Numbered from the stretch's first letter, positions 26,340 through 35,452 are shown. The stretch: DNA of 64,000 nt from Clostridium_AT stratigraminis (GCF_045310675.1 NZ_JBJHZZ010000005.1:124001-188000), one strand, 5' to 3'. The notes: generated from the sequence alone by a model not told the origin. Numbers and translations are program-made.

Positions 26340-26354
26340 TTGCGTCCTCCTCTA

Positions 26355-26382
26355 AATAAGTAATAAGCCATATGGATGCTAC
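26355..26382. repeat. Family-B repeat
   Basis: AATAAGTAATAAGCCATATG then GATGCTAC, in the 47-nt gap between glpP and glpK on the minus strand. It is the same unit as at 8608 and 58943. Confidence 0.7.
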
Positions 26383-26386
26383 TAAA

Positions 26387-26950
26387 TTATTTTATATCCC
26401 ACAAGCTAATAGCAGTAGTTGATATGGCTACAGCGCCAGCAGATAGAGAGTCCATAATATCTTTCTTAGTTTGTATTAAGCCGCCTGCAATTATAGGAAG
26501 GTGAACTTCCTTTTCCATGGCTTTAATAATTTTGCTTGCAATACCAGGCATAACTTCAACTGCATCAGGTATTACGTTATGAACATTTTTTATTCCTGTA
26601 TCTAAAGATAGGGAATCAATTGCAAAGACTCTAATTATAGTAGAAAGTCCTAATTGCTTACCATATTTTATATTGCTGGGGCGAGTGCTTATAATTCCAT
26701 AAGGATCTGAATAATGTTTAATGAATTCAATGCCCTTAGAATCGCCCTTAAGACCATCTATCATATCCACATGAACAAATACAAGCTTTCCTCTTTCCTT
26801 TAATTTTTCGCAGATACCCTTAATGTTTAAGATGTTCCCGTAAAGAACAAATACTATATGGACAGAACTATTAAGGGCACTTTCAAGCTGCTCATCATTT
26901 TTAATAGCTGCTACCACAGGATTATTTCTTAACAATTCTTCTAACTTCAT
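26387..26950 (-). CDS. glpP: Glycerol-3-phosphate-responsive antiterminator GlpP
   Basis: 187 residues, normal for GlpP. NPVVAAIKNDEQLESALNS, VFVLYGNILNIKGICEKLK, VHVDMIDGLKGD and LPIIAGGLIQTKKDI match the family, a TIM-barrel-like RNA-binding antiterminator. With glycerol-3-phosphate bound, GlpP lets transcription pass a terminator in the glp leader. Such a terminator is present ahead of this operon at 30409-30442. It is the fourth gene of the operon it should regulate, so control is autogenous. Confidence 0.93.
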   Translation of the reverse strand: MKLEELLRNNPVVAAIKNDEQLESALNSSVHIVFVLYGNILNIKGICEKLKERGKLVFVHVDMIDGLKGDSKGIEFIKHYSDPYGIISTRPSNIKYGKQLGLSTIIRVFAIDSLSLDTGIKNVHNVIPDAVEVMPGIASKIIKAMEKEVHLPIIAGGLIQTKKDIMDSLSAGAVAISTTAISLWDIK

Positions 26951-27023
26951 TTAATGACCTCCAGTATTTTACTAAATATTGGTCAGGCTTTGTTATGCTA
27001 TTAATTAACTTTACTTTAATATT

Positions 27024-27386
27024 TTATACCTTCACATTTTTTGTAGCAACAATATTTACACCAGTGTTTAGTATATTTGGAACAATAACATCACCAATAT
27101 TTATTGGAGCCTTAACTTTAATATCCTTTAAAGCCTTTATGCAGTCAAATATTTTATCCTTTGGAATATCATTTTCTGTTTTTACAGATACAACAGAATC
27201 TTGGCCATTTTCTACTAAAACAGTAGTAGTTACAATTCTGCTTGGGTTCATGCATTCCTTTATACCATACTCATGACCTATATTACAGCTATTTCCGGAG
27301 ACTTTTACAACTTGCCCATTATCCACTTCAACTTCTAAGCTGCAGCCTAAGGGGCATCCAATACAGGTTAATTCTTTCTTTCCCAT
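27024..27386 (-). CDS. DUF1667 protein with four cysteines
   Basis: 120 residues from the ATG at 27386, preceded by AAAGGAG on the minus strand. A longer in-frame start would lack such a site. The N-terminal ELTCIGCPLGCSLEVEV plus SCNIGHEYG supplies four cysteines, probably for an Fe-S cluster or zinc. DUF1667 proteins accompany the two GlpA/GlpB-like flavoproteins in Firmicutes and are presumed to be the small electron-transfer partner. It sits between the FAD reductase gene and glpP, supporting that role. Confidence 0.85.
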   Translation of the reverse strand: MGKKELTCIGCPLGCSLEVEVDNGQVVKVSGNSCNIGHEYGIKECMNPSRIVTTTVLVENGQDSVVSVKTENDIPKDKIFDCIKALKDIKVKAPINIGDVIVPNILNTGVNIVATKNVKV

Positions 27387-27482
27387 AAAACTTTCTCCTT
27401 TCGTCGAAAAACTGGGCAGTTTAAGAGTGCTCATTCCCATTAGCATACTGCCCGTTAAAGTCCATTTAGGACTCTAACCTAC

Positions 27483-28748
27483 TTAATTTTCCTCAACCTT
27501 AAAGGTAATTTTACTTAAATACTTATGTTTATCTAACAACTCCTTAGCAAGCCTGACACTTTCCATTTCTCCTGGAGTAAGTATTTTCTTTTTAATATGT
27601 ATTACCCGGGTATTACCGAAATAAACAGATATATAGCTGTTTTTGTAAACATCGCCTACTCTGAATCTAATATCAATATTCTTATTTATATTTTCAAAAT
27701 TAATGTTTTGAGGTACGGTATATCTGACGCCTTGAATTGCCTCAATATTAACTGAAGAAGCTCTATTTAAGCAGCCATTTTTCTTTACAAAAAGTGCTGC
27801 ATTTTTACCTGCATTGTAGCTTTCTGTAGTAACAAAATCCACTAGGTCATGTACATGAAGCACGTTTCCGCAGGCAAATACACCTTCAATACTGGTTTCC
27901 ATAATTTCATTAACTATTGGACCACTGGTAATAGGAGATAGCTCTATATCTGCGTTTCTGGAAAGCTCATTTTCTGGAACCAATCCAACAGATAAGAGGA
28001 GAGTGTCACAGCTAATAAACTGTTCAGTTCCTTTAATTGGTCTTCTATTTTGATCTACTTCTGCAATGGTTACACCTTCAACTCTTTCTTTACCTTTAAT
28101 ATTTATTATTGTGTGGGAAAGCATAAGGGGAATGTTGTAATCATCAAGACACTGCACTATGTTTCTCTTAAGTCCGCCAGAATAGGGCATAAGCTCAACA
28201 ACAGCCTTTACTTTAGCACCTTCAAGGGTCATTCTTCGTGCCATAATAAGACCTATATCTCCTGAGCCTAATATTACAACTTCATTCCCAGGCATAAAAC
28301 CTTCACAGTTTACAAACTTTTGAGCAGCACCAGCAGTATAAATACCAGCACATCTGCCTCCAGGAATATTAATGGCTCCTCTAGGCCTTTCTCTGCAGCC
28401 CATAGCTAAAATTATAGCCTTTGCTCTAATTTCAAGTATTCCATCCTCTTCATTAACTGCTGTAATTATCTTATCTTTATTCAAATCCAGCACTGTAGTA
28501 TTTAATTTATAAGGTATATTTAATTCAAAAACCTTATCGATGAATCTTTGTGCATATTCTGGACCTGTAAGCTCTTCCTTAAAGGTATGTAGTCCAAAAC
28601 CATTATGTATGCATTGATTTAATATTCCTCCAAGCTGATTTTCTCTTTCTAGAATTAATATATTATCAATTCCATCTTCTTTAGCCTTTATAGCTGCAGC
28701 AAGCCCTGCAGGGCCACCGCCAATTATTACTATATCTAATTCCATCAT
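27483..28748 (-). CDS. NAD(P)/FAD-dependent oxidoreductase, partner of the GlpA-like dehydrogenase
   Basis: 421 residues. The FAD site is LDIVIIGGGPAGLAAAIKAK. The NAD-binding fold is VVILGSGDIGLIMARRM. The C-terminal FAD motif is IEGVFACGNVLHVHDLVDFV. It is a pyridine-nucleotide-disulfide-type flavoprotein without a visible redox-active CXXC. It probably takes electrons from the glycerol-3-phosphate dehydrogenase (gene upstream, 21-nt gap) and hands them to NAD or another carrier through the DUF1667 protein. The plus-strand open frame at 28050 is a shadow. Confidence 0.88.
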   Translation of the reverse strand: MMELDIVIIGGGPAGLAAAIKAKEDGIDNILILERENQLGGILNQCIHNGFGLHTFKEELTGPEYAQRFIDKVFELNIPYKLNTTVLDLNKDKIITAVNEEDGILEIRAKAIILAMGCRERPRGAINIPGGRCAGIYTAGAAQKFVNCEGFMPGNEVVILGSGDIGLIMARRMTLEGAKVKAVVELMPYSGGLKRNIVQCLDDYNIPLMLSHTIINIKGKERVEGVTIAEVDQNRRPIKGTEQFISCDTLLLSVGLVPENELSRNADIELSPITSGPIVNEIMETSIEGVFACGNVLHVHDLVDFVTTESYNAGKNAALFVKKNGCLNRASSVNIEAIQGVRYTVPQNINFENINKNIDIRFRVGDVYKNSYISVYFGNTRVIHIKKKILTPGEMESVRLAKELLDKHKYLSKITFKVEEN

Positions 28749-28769
28749 CTTAAAGCCTCCACTACATTT

Positions 28770-30206
28770 TTATATATTATCTTTGTTTCTGCCAGTAAGG
28801 AGCACAGAGTTTCCGCCAAACTTAGTAATTTCAGTTTTAGGTACCTTAAGCTCCCTGCATAATATATCTACAATTCTTGTAGTGCAAAAGCCTGACTGAC
28901 ATCTGCCCATGCCAGCTCTTGTTCTTTTTTTCACTCCATCTAGGGTGGTTGCACCTAAGGGGCTTCTTATGGCATCTAATATTTCACCCTCAGTAACAAC
29001 CTCACATCTGCAAACTATTTTGCCGTATTCAGGTATTCTTGCTATAAGCTCTTTTCTTTTTTCATTTGATAATTCTCTAAACTTTACTGGCTTTTCTCTA
29101 ACTGCTATAAAATTCTCTTTTTCTGATGCAGGTAATAAATTTAAAACTATATTTCTTACCATTTCTGCAATAGCAGGTGCACTAGAAAGACCAGGGGATT
29201 CTATACTTGCCGCATTAATAAAGCCTTTTACATCAGAAGCCTCACCTATTATGAAATCATCAGCCTCAGTTCTAGCTCGAAGGCCTGTAAATGATGTAAT
29301 AATTAAATTCATCGGTATATTTCTTATAGATTTTTTTGCCTTTTCAAGAATATCCTCTAAGCCTTCTTTAGTAGTGGCTAAATCAAGCTTATCGAGAGTA
29401 TCTACAGCATTAGGACCTATAAGTAAATTGCCGTCTACTGTAGGAGTGACTAAAACTCCTTTACCAAGTGCAGAAGGAAGCTGAAATATTGTTTTAGAAA
29501 CTAAGCTTCCAGCTGCCTTATCAAACAAGCAGTATTCACCTTTTCTAGGAATAATTTTTATTTTATTATTGCTTACCATATTATTAATATCATCAGAAAA
29601 CAATCCAGCTGCATTTATAATTAATTTGCTTTCAATAACGCCATTATTAGTATTAATTGCAAAGGGATTTTCATTTTTTTTAATATCCATAACCTTTGTA
29701 CCAAGCCTAAATTCAACGCCATTTAAATATGCATTTTCAGCAAGGGCAATGGTAAATTCATATGGACAAACTATTCCGCCAGTTGGCGCATATAATGCTG
29801 CCACTACTTCCTTGGATACATTAGGTTCAATTTCGTGAATCTCTGCAGCATCTAATATTTGTAAATCTGGGACTCCATTTTTTTTACCCTGCTCTTTAAG
29901 CTCAATAAGCTTGTGATAATCATTTTTATCAAAGCAAAGCACAAGTGATCCATTTCTTTTAAAGGGGAAATTAAGCTCCTTAGAAAGCTTATCAAACATT
30001 GAATTTCCCTTAGCATTTAACTTACCCTTTAAAATGTTAGGTATAGCATCGAAACCAGCATGAATAATAGCACTGTTAGCCTTAGTTGTACCGGAGGCTA
30101 TATCTACTTCTTTTTCAAGAACACAAACAGTAAGCTTGTATTTTGAAAGCTCTCTAGCAATAGAACAACCTACAACTCCTGCTCCAATAATAGTTACATC
30201 AAACAT
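28770..30206 (-). CDS. GlpA-like anaerobic glycerol-3-phosphate dehydrogenase with BFD [2Fe-2S] domain
   Basis: 478 residues from the ATG at 30206, which has GAGGGGG upstream. A GTG/ATG further out at 30239 adds residues not typical of the family. FAD site FDVTIIGAGVVGCSIARELS, substrate-domain RKGEYCLFDK, and FINAASIESPGLSSAPAIAE are DAO/GlpA features. The C-terminal 90 residues carry CRCEVVTEGEILDAI and GMGRCQSGFCTTRIV, the four-cysteine BFD-like [2Fe-2S] site. It should oxidise glycerol-3-phosphate to dihydroxyacetone phosphate at the membrane or in a soluble complex with the next two genes. It is the first gene of the glp operon. Confidence 0.88.
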   Translation of the reverse strand: MFDVTIIGAGVVGCSIARELSKYKLTVCVLEKEVDIASGTTKANSAIIHAGFDAIPNILKGKLNAKGNSMFDKLSKELNFPFKRNGSLVLCFDKNDYHKLIELKEQGKKNGVPDLQILDAAEIHEIEPNVSKEVVAALYAPTGGIVCPYEFTIALAENAYLNGVEFRLGTKVMDIKKNENPFAINTNNGVIESKLIINAAGLFSDDINNMVSNNKIKIIPRKGEYCLFDKAAGSLVSKTIFQLPSALGKGVLVTPTVDGNLLIGPNAVDTLDKLDLATTKEGLEDILEKAKKSIRNIPMNLIITSFTGLRARTEADDFIIGEASDVKGFINAASIESPGLSSAPAIAEMVRNIVLNLLPASEKENFIAVREKPVKFRELSNEKRKELIARIPEYGKIVCRCEVVTEGEILDAIRSPLGATTLDGVKKRTRAGMGRCQSGFCTTRIVDILCRELKVPKTEITKFGGNSVLLTGRNKDNI

Positions 30207-30408
30207 TCCAAAACCCCCTCGTATTCCTTTCAAGCACACAACAATTATTAATCGTTGTGCCTCCCATATTCCTCATATTGTATGCAAGGGTATTATTCCT
30301 TGACTCTCTGTATTCATTATTCTGCCCTAAAAGATTAGTCTATTCCTACCCATAATGTGAATAATTTCAACAAGATGACCTTAAGGAGGGAATAAAAAAA
30401 CAAAAAAA

Positions 30409-30442
30409 GCCCCAACTTAAAGTACAACTTTAAATTTGGCTC
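30409..30442 (-). promoter_or_regulatory. GlpP-dependent antiterminator/terminator in the glp leader
   Basis: On the minus strand a GAGCCAAATTTAAAGT / ACTTTAAGTTGGGGC-type stem is followed by a T7 run. It lies between the promoter at 30484-30512 and the first gene, where read-through would have to be permitted. Since the operon itself encodes GlpP, this is the expected site of antitermination. Confidence 0.75.
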
Positions 30443-30483
30443 TCTTAATCTCAGCCTTATATATTAACTTAGCTCATGGGCTT

Positions 30484-30512
30484 ATTCTAGCACATGTGAG
30501 TATTTACTTCAA
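30484..30512 (-). promoter_or_regulatory. Promoter of the glp operon
   Basis: Reading the minus strand, TTGAAG (30512-30507) and TAGAAT (30489-30484) are separated by exactly 17 nt. The start would be about 40 nt before the leader terminator. Confidence 0.65.
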
Positions 30513-30575
30513 TAGAAAAGTAAAGTAATGCTACCTGCTCAGGAATAGTAGGGGGTGTAACAGGGTTTGCAATAT

Positions 30576-30699
30576 GGGACACGGTGACGTTTCTCGTGGC
30601 AAAAGAGCATGTACATGGAATGGCACTTGGCAATAAGTAATACAAACTTATATGCATGCCGTTATTATTAAATAAGTAAATAACTCGTATGGGTGCCAT
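30576..30699. repeat. Composite of one family-A and two family-B repeats
   Basis: Family A at 30576-30600 (GGGACACGGTGACGTTTCTC then GTGGC), family B at 30629-30660 (GCAATAAGTAATAC and CTTATATGCATGCC) and a degenerate family B at 30671-30699 (AATAAGTAAATAACTC, GTATGGGTGCCA). It fills the region between the divergent glp and pot promoters. The apparent minus-strand reading frame here is repeat-derived. Confidence 0.65.
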
Positions 30700-30781
30700 C
30701 TCGTATGTTTAAATATTCACAATTTTATATATTTAAACGTTTACATGAGATAAGCTAGAAACGCGCTGTATTCAAGTGAAT

Positions 30782-30819
30782 TTCAATAATTTTTTAGAAA
30801 TTTCGAAAAAATTATTGAA
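30782..30819. repeat. 14-bp-arm inverted repeat upstream of the pot operon
   Basis: TTCAATAATTTTTT / AAAAAATTATTGAA arms surround AGAAATTTCG. There are no downstream T runs that would suit a terminator in the pot direction. It could be an operator or cruciform site. Confidence 0.6.
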
Positions 30820-30864
30820 TAATTATGCAGAATGTGATATATTTTTTTTCAGTCGAAAAATGAA

Positions 30865-30898
30865 TGTAACTATTACATATATATATGTAATAGTTACA
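30865..30898. promoter_or_regulatory. Perfect 34-bp palindrome upstream of potA
   Basis: The half-site TGTAACTATTACATATA is followed by its exact complement, giving a 34-bp perfect palindrome with a TATA centre, 100 nt before the potA start. It is the best candidate operator for the polyamine transporter operon, though no regulator gene is adjacent. Confidence 0.6.
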
Positions 30899-30997
30899 AT
30901 GTCGTTTTAAAACAACCTGTATCAACTTATAAAATGCCATGACAGGGGGCCTAGTATACTCTGTGGACTATACATAATCAGAAGGAGTTGTTAAAGT

Positions 30998-32083
30998 GTG
31001 ACAGGAGAAGCTATTATTCGATTAGTCAATACTGTTAAAAGTTTTGGAAATGGTGGGAACGCTGCTGTGAAAGGAATTTCATTGGATGTGATGCCTGGAG
31101 AATTTTTAACCATTCTTGGTCCAAGCGGATGTGGGAAGACCACAACCTTAAGACTGATTGCAGGATTTGAGAAGCCAACGGAAGGTAATATCTTTATTGG
31201 CAATGAGGATGTAATTTCAGAACCGCCTTATAGGAGAAACGTGAATACGGTGTTTCAGAATTATGCTCTTTTTCCGCATATGAATGTGTTTGATAATATA
31301 GCTTTTGGGCTTACAATGAAAAAATTACCTAAGAATGAGATTAAATCTAAGGTAGAAGAAATGCTAAAAATAGTTCAACTGGATGGCTATGAAAATAGAA
31401 TGCCCTCACAGTTAAGCGGAGGTCAAAAACAGCGTGTAGCTATTGCCAGGGCCGTAATTAATAATCCAAAGGTGTTGCTTTTAGATGAGCCTCTTGGTGC
31501 CCTTGACCTAAAACTTAGGAAACAGATGCAGATTGAATTGAAGCATCTCCGGAAAAGGCTTGGGATAACATTTGTTTTTGTTACTCATGACCAGGAAGAA
31601 GCACTTACAATGTCCGATAGAATTGTTGTTATGAATAATGGATATATAGAACAGGTAGCAAGTCCTGAAGAAATATATGAAAGGCCAAAAACTAAATTTG
31701 TAGCAGATTTTATTGGTGAAACAAATATATTTGAAGGATATGTTACTGAAGTAGATAATGATAGAGCAATGCTTAAGATTAATGATGACCAAAAGGTAAG
31801 AATTAAAGATATAGATTTATCTATTGGAGAACTTGCATGCATTGCAGTTAGGCCTGAAAGATTAAGAATAAAAAATGTACCTGAAAATGGTGACGAATAT
31901 ATTAAAGCAAAATTAAAGGAAAGAATCTATGCAGGATCAGCCATGAGAACAGTAGTTACTACGGCAGACGGCAAAGATGTTGTTGTAGATGAAAAGCCTG
32001 GAGAAATATTTGACTTTGAAAGTAAAAGGCAGGAGATCTTTGTTACCTGGAGCCCTAAAAGTGCTGTGGTGATGAAGGCATGA
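30998..32083 (+). CDS. potA: Spermidine/putrescine ABC transporter ATP-binding protein PotA
   Basis: 361 residues beginning with GTG at 30998 after AAGGAG. Walker A is LGPSGCGKTTTLRLIAG, the signature is LSGGQKQRVAIARAV, Walker B is KVLLLDEPLGALD, and the His switch is FVTHDQEEA. The C-terminal 110 residues form the TOBE regulatory domain. It powers polyamine uptake through PotB and PotC. Its stop overlaps the potB start by 4 nt (ATGA), so the three pot genes form one operon. Confidence 0.93.
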   Translation: MTGEAIIRLVNTVKSFGNGGNAAVKGISLDVMPGEFLTILGPSGCGKTTTLRLIAGFEKPTEGNIFIGNEDVISEPPYRRNVNTVFQNYALFPHMNVFDNIAFGLTMKKLPKNEIKSKVEEMLKIVQLDGYENRMPSQLSGGQKQRVAIARAVINNPKVLLLDEPLGALDLKLRKQMQIELKHLRKRLGITFVFVTHDQEEALTMSDRIVVMNNGYIEQVASPEEIYERPKTKFVADFIGETNIFEGYVTEVDNDRAMLKINDDQKVRIKDIDLSIGELACIAVRPERLRIKNVPENGDEYIKAKLKERIYAGSAMRTVVTTADGKDVVVDEKPGEIFDFESKRQEIFVTWSPKSAVVMKA

Positions 32084-32955
32084 AAAAAAAGTATGCTTTG
32101 TCGGATATAAAGCAGCTCAGTCCATTTAAACTGCTAAGCCCTGTAGTTATATGGATGCTGTTGTTTTTTATAGTTCCACTTCTCTTAGTTGTTATTGTCA
32201 GCTTTATGCAGAGGGGACAATATGGGGATATTAAATATGTACTTACTATAGGAAACTATAAAAACATGATTAATCTGTTATATTTAAATGTATTTATCAA
32301 ATCCCTTGGAATAGCCATTGTTACTACATTAGTATGCCTGATCTTTGGATACCCTTTTGCATATTTTATTGCAAAAGCGCCTAGAAAATTCAGTGGAATA
32401 CTATTGCTTCTTGTTATGATTCCATTTTGGACAAATTCCCTGGTTAGAACCTATGCCTGGATAATTTTATTAAGAACTGAGGGAATTATTAATACATATT
32501 TAATGGCACTTCATATTATAAAGACTCCCTTGCAGCTTTTATATAACAATACTGCTGTATTTATAGGGATGTTTTATATGATGTTTCCATTTATGGTTCT
32601 TCCAATATATACTTCAGTTGAGAAGCTGGATAAATCCTACTTAGAAGCAGCCTCAGATCTGGGAGCTAATAATGTAATTACCTTTGCAAAGATTACTTTA
32701 CCCCTTACAATGTCTGGAGTAATTTCAGGATGTATGCTGGTGTTTGTTCCGACTCTAGGATACTTCTTTATTCCTGATCTCATGGGCGGAAGTAAAGTAT
32801 TGTTATTAAGTAATTTAATAAAGAATCAATTCCTGGCAGCAAGGAACTGGCCTTTTGGTTCTGCTATTTCGGTAATCTTAATTGTAGTTATGCTTTTGAT
32901 TATAGGCATGTACTTTAAGTTAACCAAGAAACACCAGGAAGGGCAGGTGCTTTAA
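32080..32955 (+). CDS. potB: Spermidine/putrescine ABC transporter permease PotB
   Basis: 291 residues with six transmembrane helices. The EAA loop YLEAASDLGANNVITFAKIT for ATPase docking is at about residue 190-210. Family features such as VRTYAWIILLRTEGIIN match PotB. ATG overlaps the potA stop. It ends exactly at the start codon of the potC-potD fusion, with zero intergenic bases. Confidence 0.93.
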   Translation: MKKKYALSDIKQLSPFKLLSPVVIWMLLFFIVPLLLVVIVSFMQRGQYGDIKYVLTIGNYKNMINLLYLNVFIKSLGIAIVTTLVCLIFGYPFAYFIAKAPRKFSGILLLLVMIPFWTNSLVRTYAWIILLRTEGIINTYLMALHIIKTPLQLLYNNTAVFIGMFYMMFPFMVLPIYTSVEKLDKSYLEAASDLGANNVITFAKITLPLTMSGVISGCMLVFVPTLGYFFIPDLMGGSKVLLLSNLIKNQFLAARNWPFGSAISVILIVVMLLIIGMYFKLTKKHQEGQVL

Positions 32956-34791
32956 TTGAAAAAATCTATTGGCAGTAATGTAAGTAAGCTCTATACATTT
33001 TTGATTTATTTATTCTTATATTTACCAATTATAGTACTTGTTATATTTTCCTTTAATAATTCTAAGTTTAATGCAGTATGGACAGGCTTTACCTTAAAGT
33101 GGTACAAGAGCTTATTAACTGACTACAGCATATTAGCTGCCTTAAAGAACAGTTTAATTGTTGCCGTTGTTAGCAGCTTGGTATCAGTTATAATTGGAAC
33201 TATAACAGCTGTAGGAATGTACAAATATAAATTTAAAGGTAAAGGGGTACTGGATGGACTCTTATATGTCCCAGTTGTAATTCCCGAAATTGTAATGGGA
33301 ATTGCACTTTTGGCATTCTTTTCACAGGCAAAGATAAATTTAGGCTTAGGAACACTTATTATTGCACATATAACCTTTAGTATATCTTACGTTGTAATAG
33401 TTGTAAGAGCAAGGCTGGATGGTTTTGATAGGGCAGTAGAAGAAGCTGCTATGGATTTAGGAGCTGATTCTTTAACTACATTTTTTAAAATTACATTACC
33501 AATGATTATGCCAGGAGTGGTTGCAGGCGGAATGATGGCTTTCACACTTTCACTTGATGACGTTATAATTAGCTTTTTTGTGGCAGGTTCAAGAATCACA
33601 ACGCTCCCGCTGCAGGTTTATTCAATGGTAAAGTTCGGAGTTACTCCAGAGATAAATGCTCTATCTACAATTTTGATGATTTTCACTTTGGCTATAGTAA
33701 TTTTCTCTGATAAATTAAAATCAAAGAATATTAAAGGCAAAAAGATGACGAAAATAATGATTTCACTCCTATTATGTACAATAATAATAGGAGGCGGAAT
33801 TTTTAATGCAGTTAAAAGTGCTGATAATAAGCAGCAGGTTTTAAATGTGTTTAACTGGTCAGAATATTTGCCTCAATCCGTAATAGATAAATTTGAACAG
33901 ACTTATAATATAAAAGTTAACTATTGTACCTTTTCTTCTAATGAGGAAATGCTTGCAAAGCTTATGGCAGGAGGATCGAATTATGACCTGGTAGTATCCA
34001 GTGACTATATGGTTGATATTTTAAAGAAACAGAACTTAATTCAGCCTATAGATAAATCTCAGTTAACTAATTTTAAAAATATAGGCGACAACTATAAAAA
34101 CTTAGAATTTGATAAGGGAAACTTATACAGCGTACCATATATGTCCGGGGACGCAGCAATAGTTTATGATGCCACAAAAGTTAAGGAGAATATCACCTCC
34201 TGTGCTGATCTATGGAACAGTAAATACAAAAATTCCATTGTGGTACTGGATGATGAGAGAGCAATTGTAGGGATGGCACTTAAAAAACTAGGCTACTCCA
34301 TAAATGATACAGATCCATCGCACCTAGCTAAAGCAGAGCAGGAGCTAATTAAGCTTCAGCCCAATATTAAAGCCTACGACAGTGATAGCCCTAAGACTAT
34401 GCTTATAAACGGAGAAGCATCAATAGGCTATGTATGGGGTGCAGAAGCTGCACTAGCTAAAAGGGAAAATAGAAATTTGAAAGTTGTAATTCCAAAGGAA
34501 GGGTTGTTCCTACAGCAGGACAATTTTGTATTACCTAAGAATTCTAAAAATGTGAAATCTGCTGAACTTTTTATGAATTTCATTATGGAGCCGGAAATAA
34601 GTTCAGAAATTTCAAAGGTTTTTCCATATGCAAATCCAAATACAGCGGCTTATCCATTTATTGATAAGAGCATCCTTGATGATATTGGTATTTACCCTCC
34701 TGAAGAAGATCTTAAAAAAGGAGAATACCTAAAAGATATAGGTGATAAAAGTCAGTTAATTGATAAGATATGGTCTAAAGTTAAACAATAA
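32956..34791 (+). CDS. potCD: Fused PotC permease and PotD substrate-binding protein
   Basis: 611 residues, about the sum of PotC (260) and PotD (340). Residues 1-255 have PotC helices and the EAA loop AAMDLGADSLTTFFKITLP. A further hydrophobic segment (MTKIMISLLLCTIIIGGGIF, about 265-285) takes the place of the PotD signal peptide. Residues 290-611 are PotD, with LNVFNWSEYLPQSVIDKFEQ, LAKLMAGGSNYDLVVSSDYM, YSVPYMSGDAAIVYD and a C-terminal PEEDLKKGEYLKDIGD. So the binding protein stays tethered to the permease on the outer face. The start is TTG with a weak ribosome site, immediately after the potB stop, suggesting coupled translation. Confidence 0.92.
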   Translation: MKKSIGSNVSKLYTFLIYLFLYLPIIVLVIFSFNNSKFNAVWTGFTLKWYKSLLTDYSILAALKNSLIVAVVSSLVSVIIGTITAVGMYKYKFKGKGVLDGLLYVPVVIPEIVMGIALLAFFSQAKINLGLGTLIIAHITFSISYVVIVVRARLDGFDRAVEEAAMDLGADSLTTFFKITLPMIMPGVVAGGMMAFTLSLDDVIISFFVAGSRITTLPLQVYSMVKFGVTPEINALSTILMIFTLAIVIFSDKLKSKNIKGKKMTKIMISLLLCTIIIGGGIFNAVKSADNKQQVLNVFNWSEYLPQSVIDKFEQTYNIKVNYCTFSSNEEMLAKLMAGGSNYDLVVSSDYMVDILKKQNLIQPIDKSQLTNFKNIGDNYKNLEFDKGNLYSVPYMSGDAAIVYDATKVKENITSCADLWNSKYKNSIVVLDDERAIVGMALKKLGYSINDTDPSHLAKAEQELIKLQPNIKAYDSDSPKTMLINGEASIGYVWGAEAALAKRENRNLKVVIPKEGLFLQQDNFVLPKNSKNVKSAELFMNFIMEPEISSEISKVFPYANPNTAAYPFIDKSILDDIGIYPPEEDLKKGEYLKDIGDKSQLIDKIWSKVKQ

Positions 34792-34807
34792 AAAACCTAT
34801 AAAAAAT

Positions 34808-34829
34808 AGGGCAGCTATCTAGCTGCCCT
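34808..34829. terminator. Bidirectional terminator between potCD and the HAD gene
   Basis: AGGGCAGCTA / TAGCTGCCCT with a TC centre, T-rich on both sides, 17 nt after the potCD stop and 6 nt from the end of the minus-strand HAD gene. Confidence 0.85.
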
Positions 34830-34834
34830 TAATT

Positions 34835-35452
34835 TTAAATTAATTTTAATACTTTCTTAGGATCTTCAAGAATATAATTTGCATTAATACCTTCTGATGA
34901 TTTGGCACCCCATAATGCCAAGGCAAAATCTATACCTGCACCGTAAGCGCATTCCATATCGTATTTCGTATCACCAATATAGATTATCTTTGATTTATCT
35001 ATACCTGCTTGTTCAATTAACTTTAAAATTGGCTCTGGATTGGGCTTATGTTTTTTAGTATCATCAGCACAAACCACTAAACCAAAGTATTGATCCAGCC
35101 CAAAATGTACAAAATCATTTTGAAATTCTTCTCTTGTTTTTGAAGTAACTATACCCATTGAAATTTCCATTTTACTTAAAGCAGCTAAAGTTTCCTCAAT
35201 CTTATCAAAAACCTTCACATGCTGGAAACTATCATTTATATACTGATTCCATTTTATAATGCAAGCTGAAACATTTGATATTTTCAGTTTTTCTAAGGTC
35301 ACTTCTCCAGGAATACCCAAGGCAAATCTTAATTCATCAAAGCTCATATGCTTATTAAGCTCTTCCAATACCAATTTTTGAAGTGATGAAAGAAGCGCAA
35401 ATTCCGTATCTAAAAGTGTGCCATCAATATCAAAGATAATATAGTTATACAT
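34835..35452 (-). CDS. HAD-superfamily phosphatase (PGP/beta-phosphoglucomutase-like)
   Basis: 205 residues from the ATG at 35452, after GGAGG. A start 12 nt further out would sit at the ribosome site. Motif I is YIIFDIDGTLLDTE, motif II is IVTSKTREEF (Thr/Ser), motif III lysine is DTKKHKPNPEPI, and motif IV is IIYIGDTKYDMECA. The cap is the small helical type. Substrate unknown. It is convergent with potCD and is a single-gene unit. Confidence 0.85.
   Translation of the reverse strand: MYNYIIFDIDGTLLDTEFALLSSLQKLVLEELNKHMSFDELRFALGIPGEVTLEKLKISNVSACIIKWNQYINDSFQHVKVFDKIEETLAALSKMEISMGIVTSKTREEFQNDFVHFGLDQYFGLVVCADDTKKHKPNPEPILKLIEQAGIDKSKIIYIGDTKYDMECAYGAGIDFALALWGAKSSEGINANYILEDPKKVLKLI

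Noticed and set aside
28050..28265. Plus-strand open frame inside the FAD reductase gene
   Set aside because: Composition is unlike a protein and it is fully antisense to a conserved gene.
28909..29838. Long plus-strand frames opposite the GlpA-like gene
   Set aside because: Mirror frames of a conserved coding strand; no ribosome site.
30487..30699. Minus-strand 70-residue open frame
   Set aside because: It lies in the composite repeat region, has no good ribosome site and overlaps the glp promoter.
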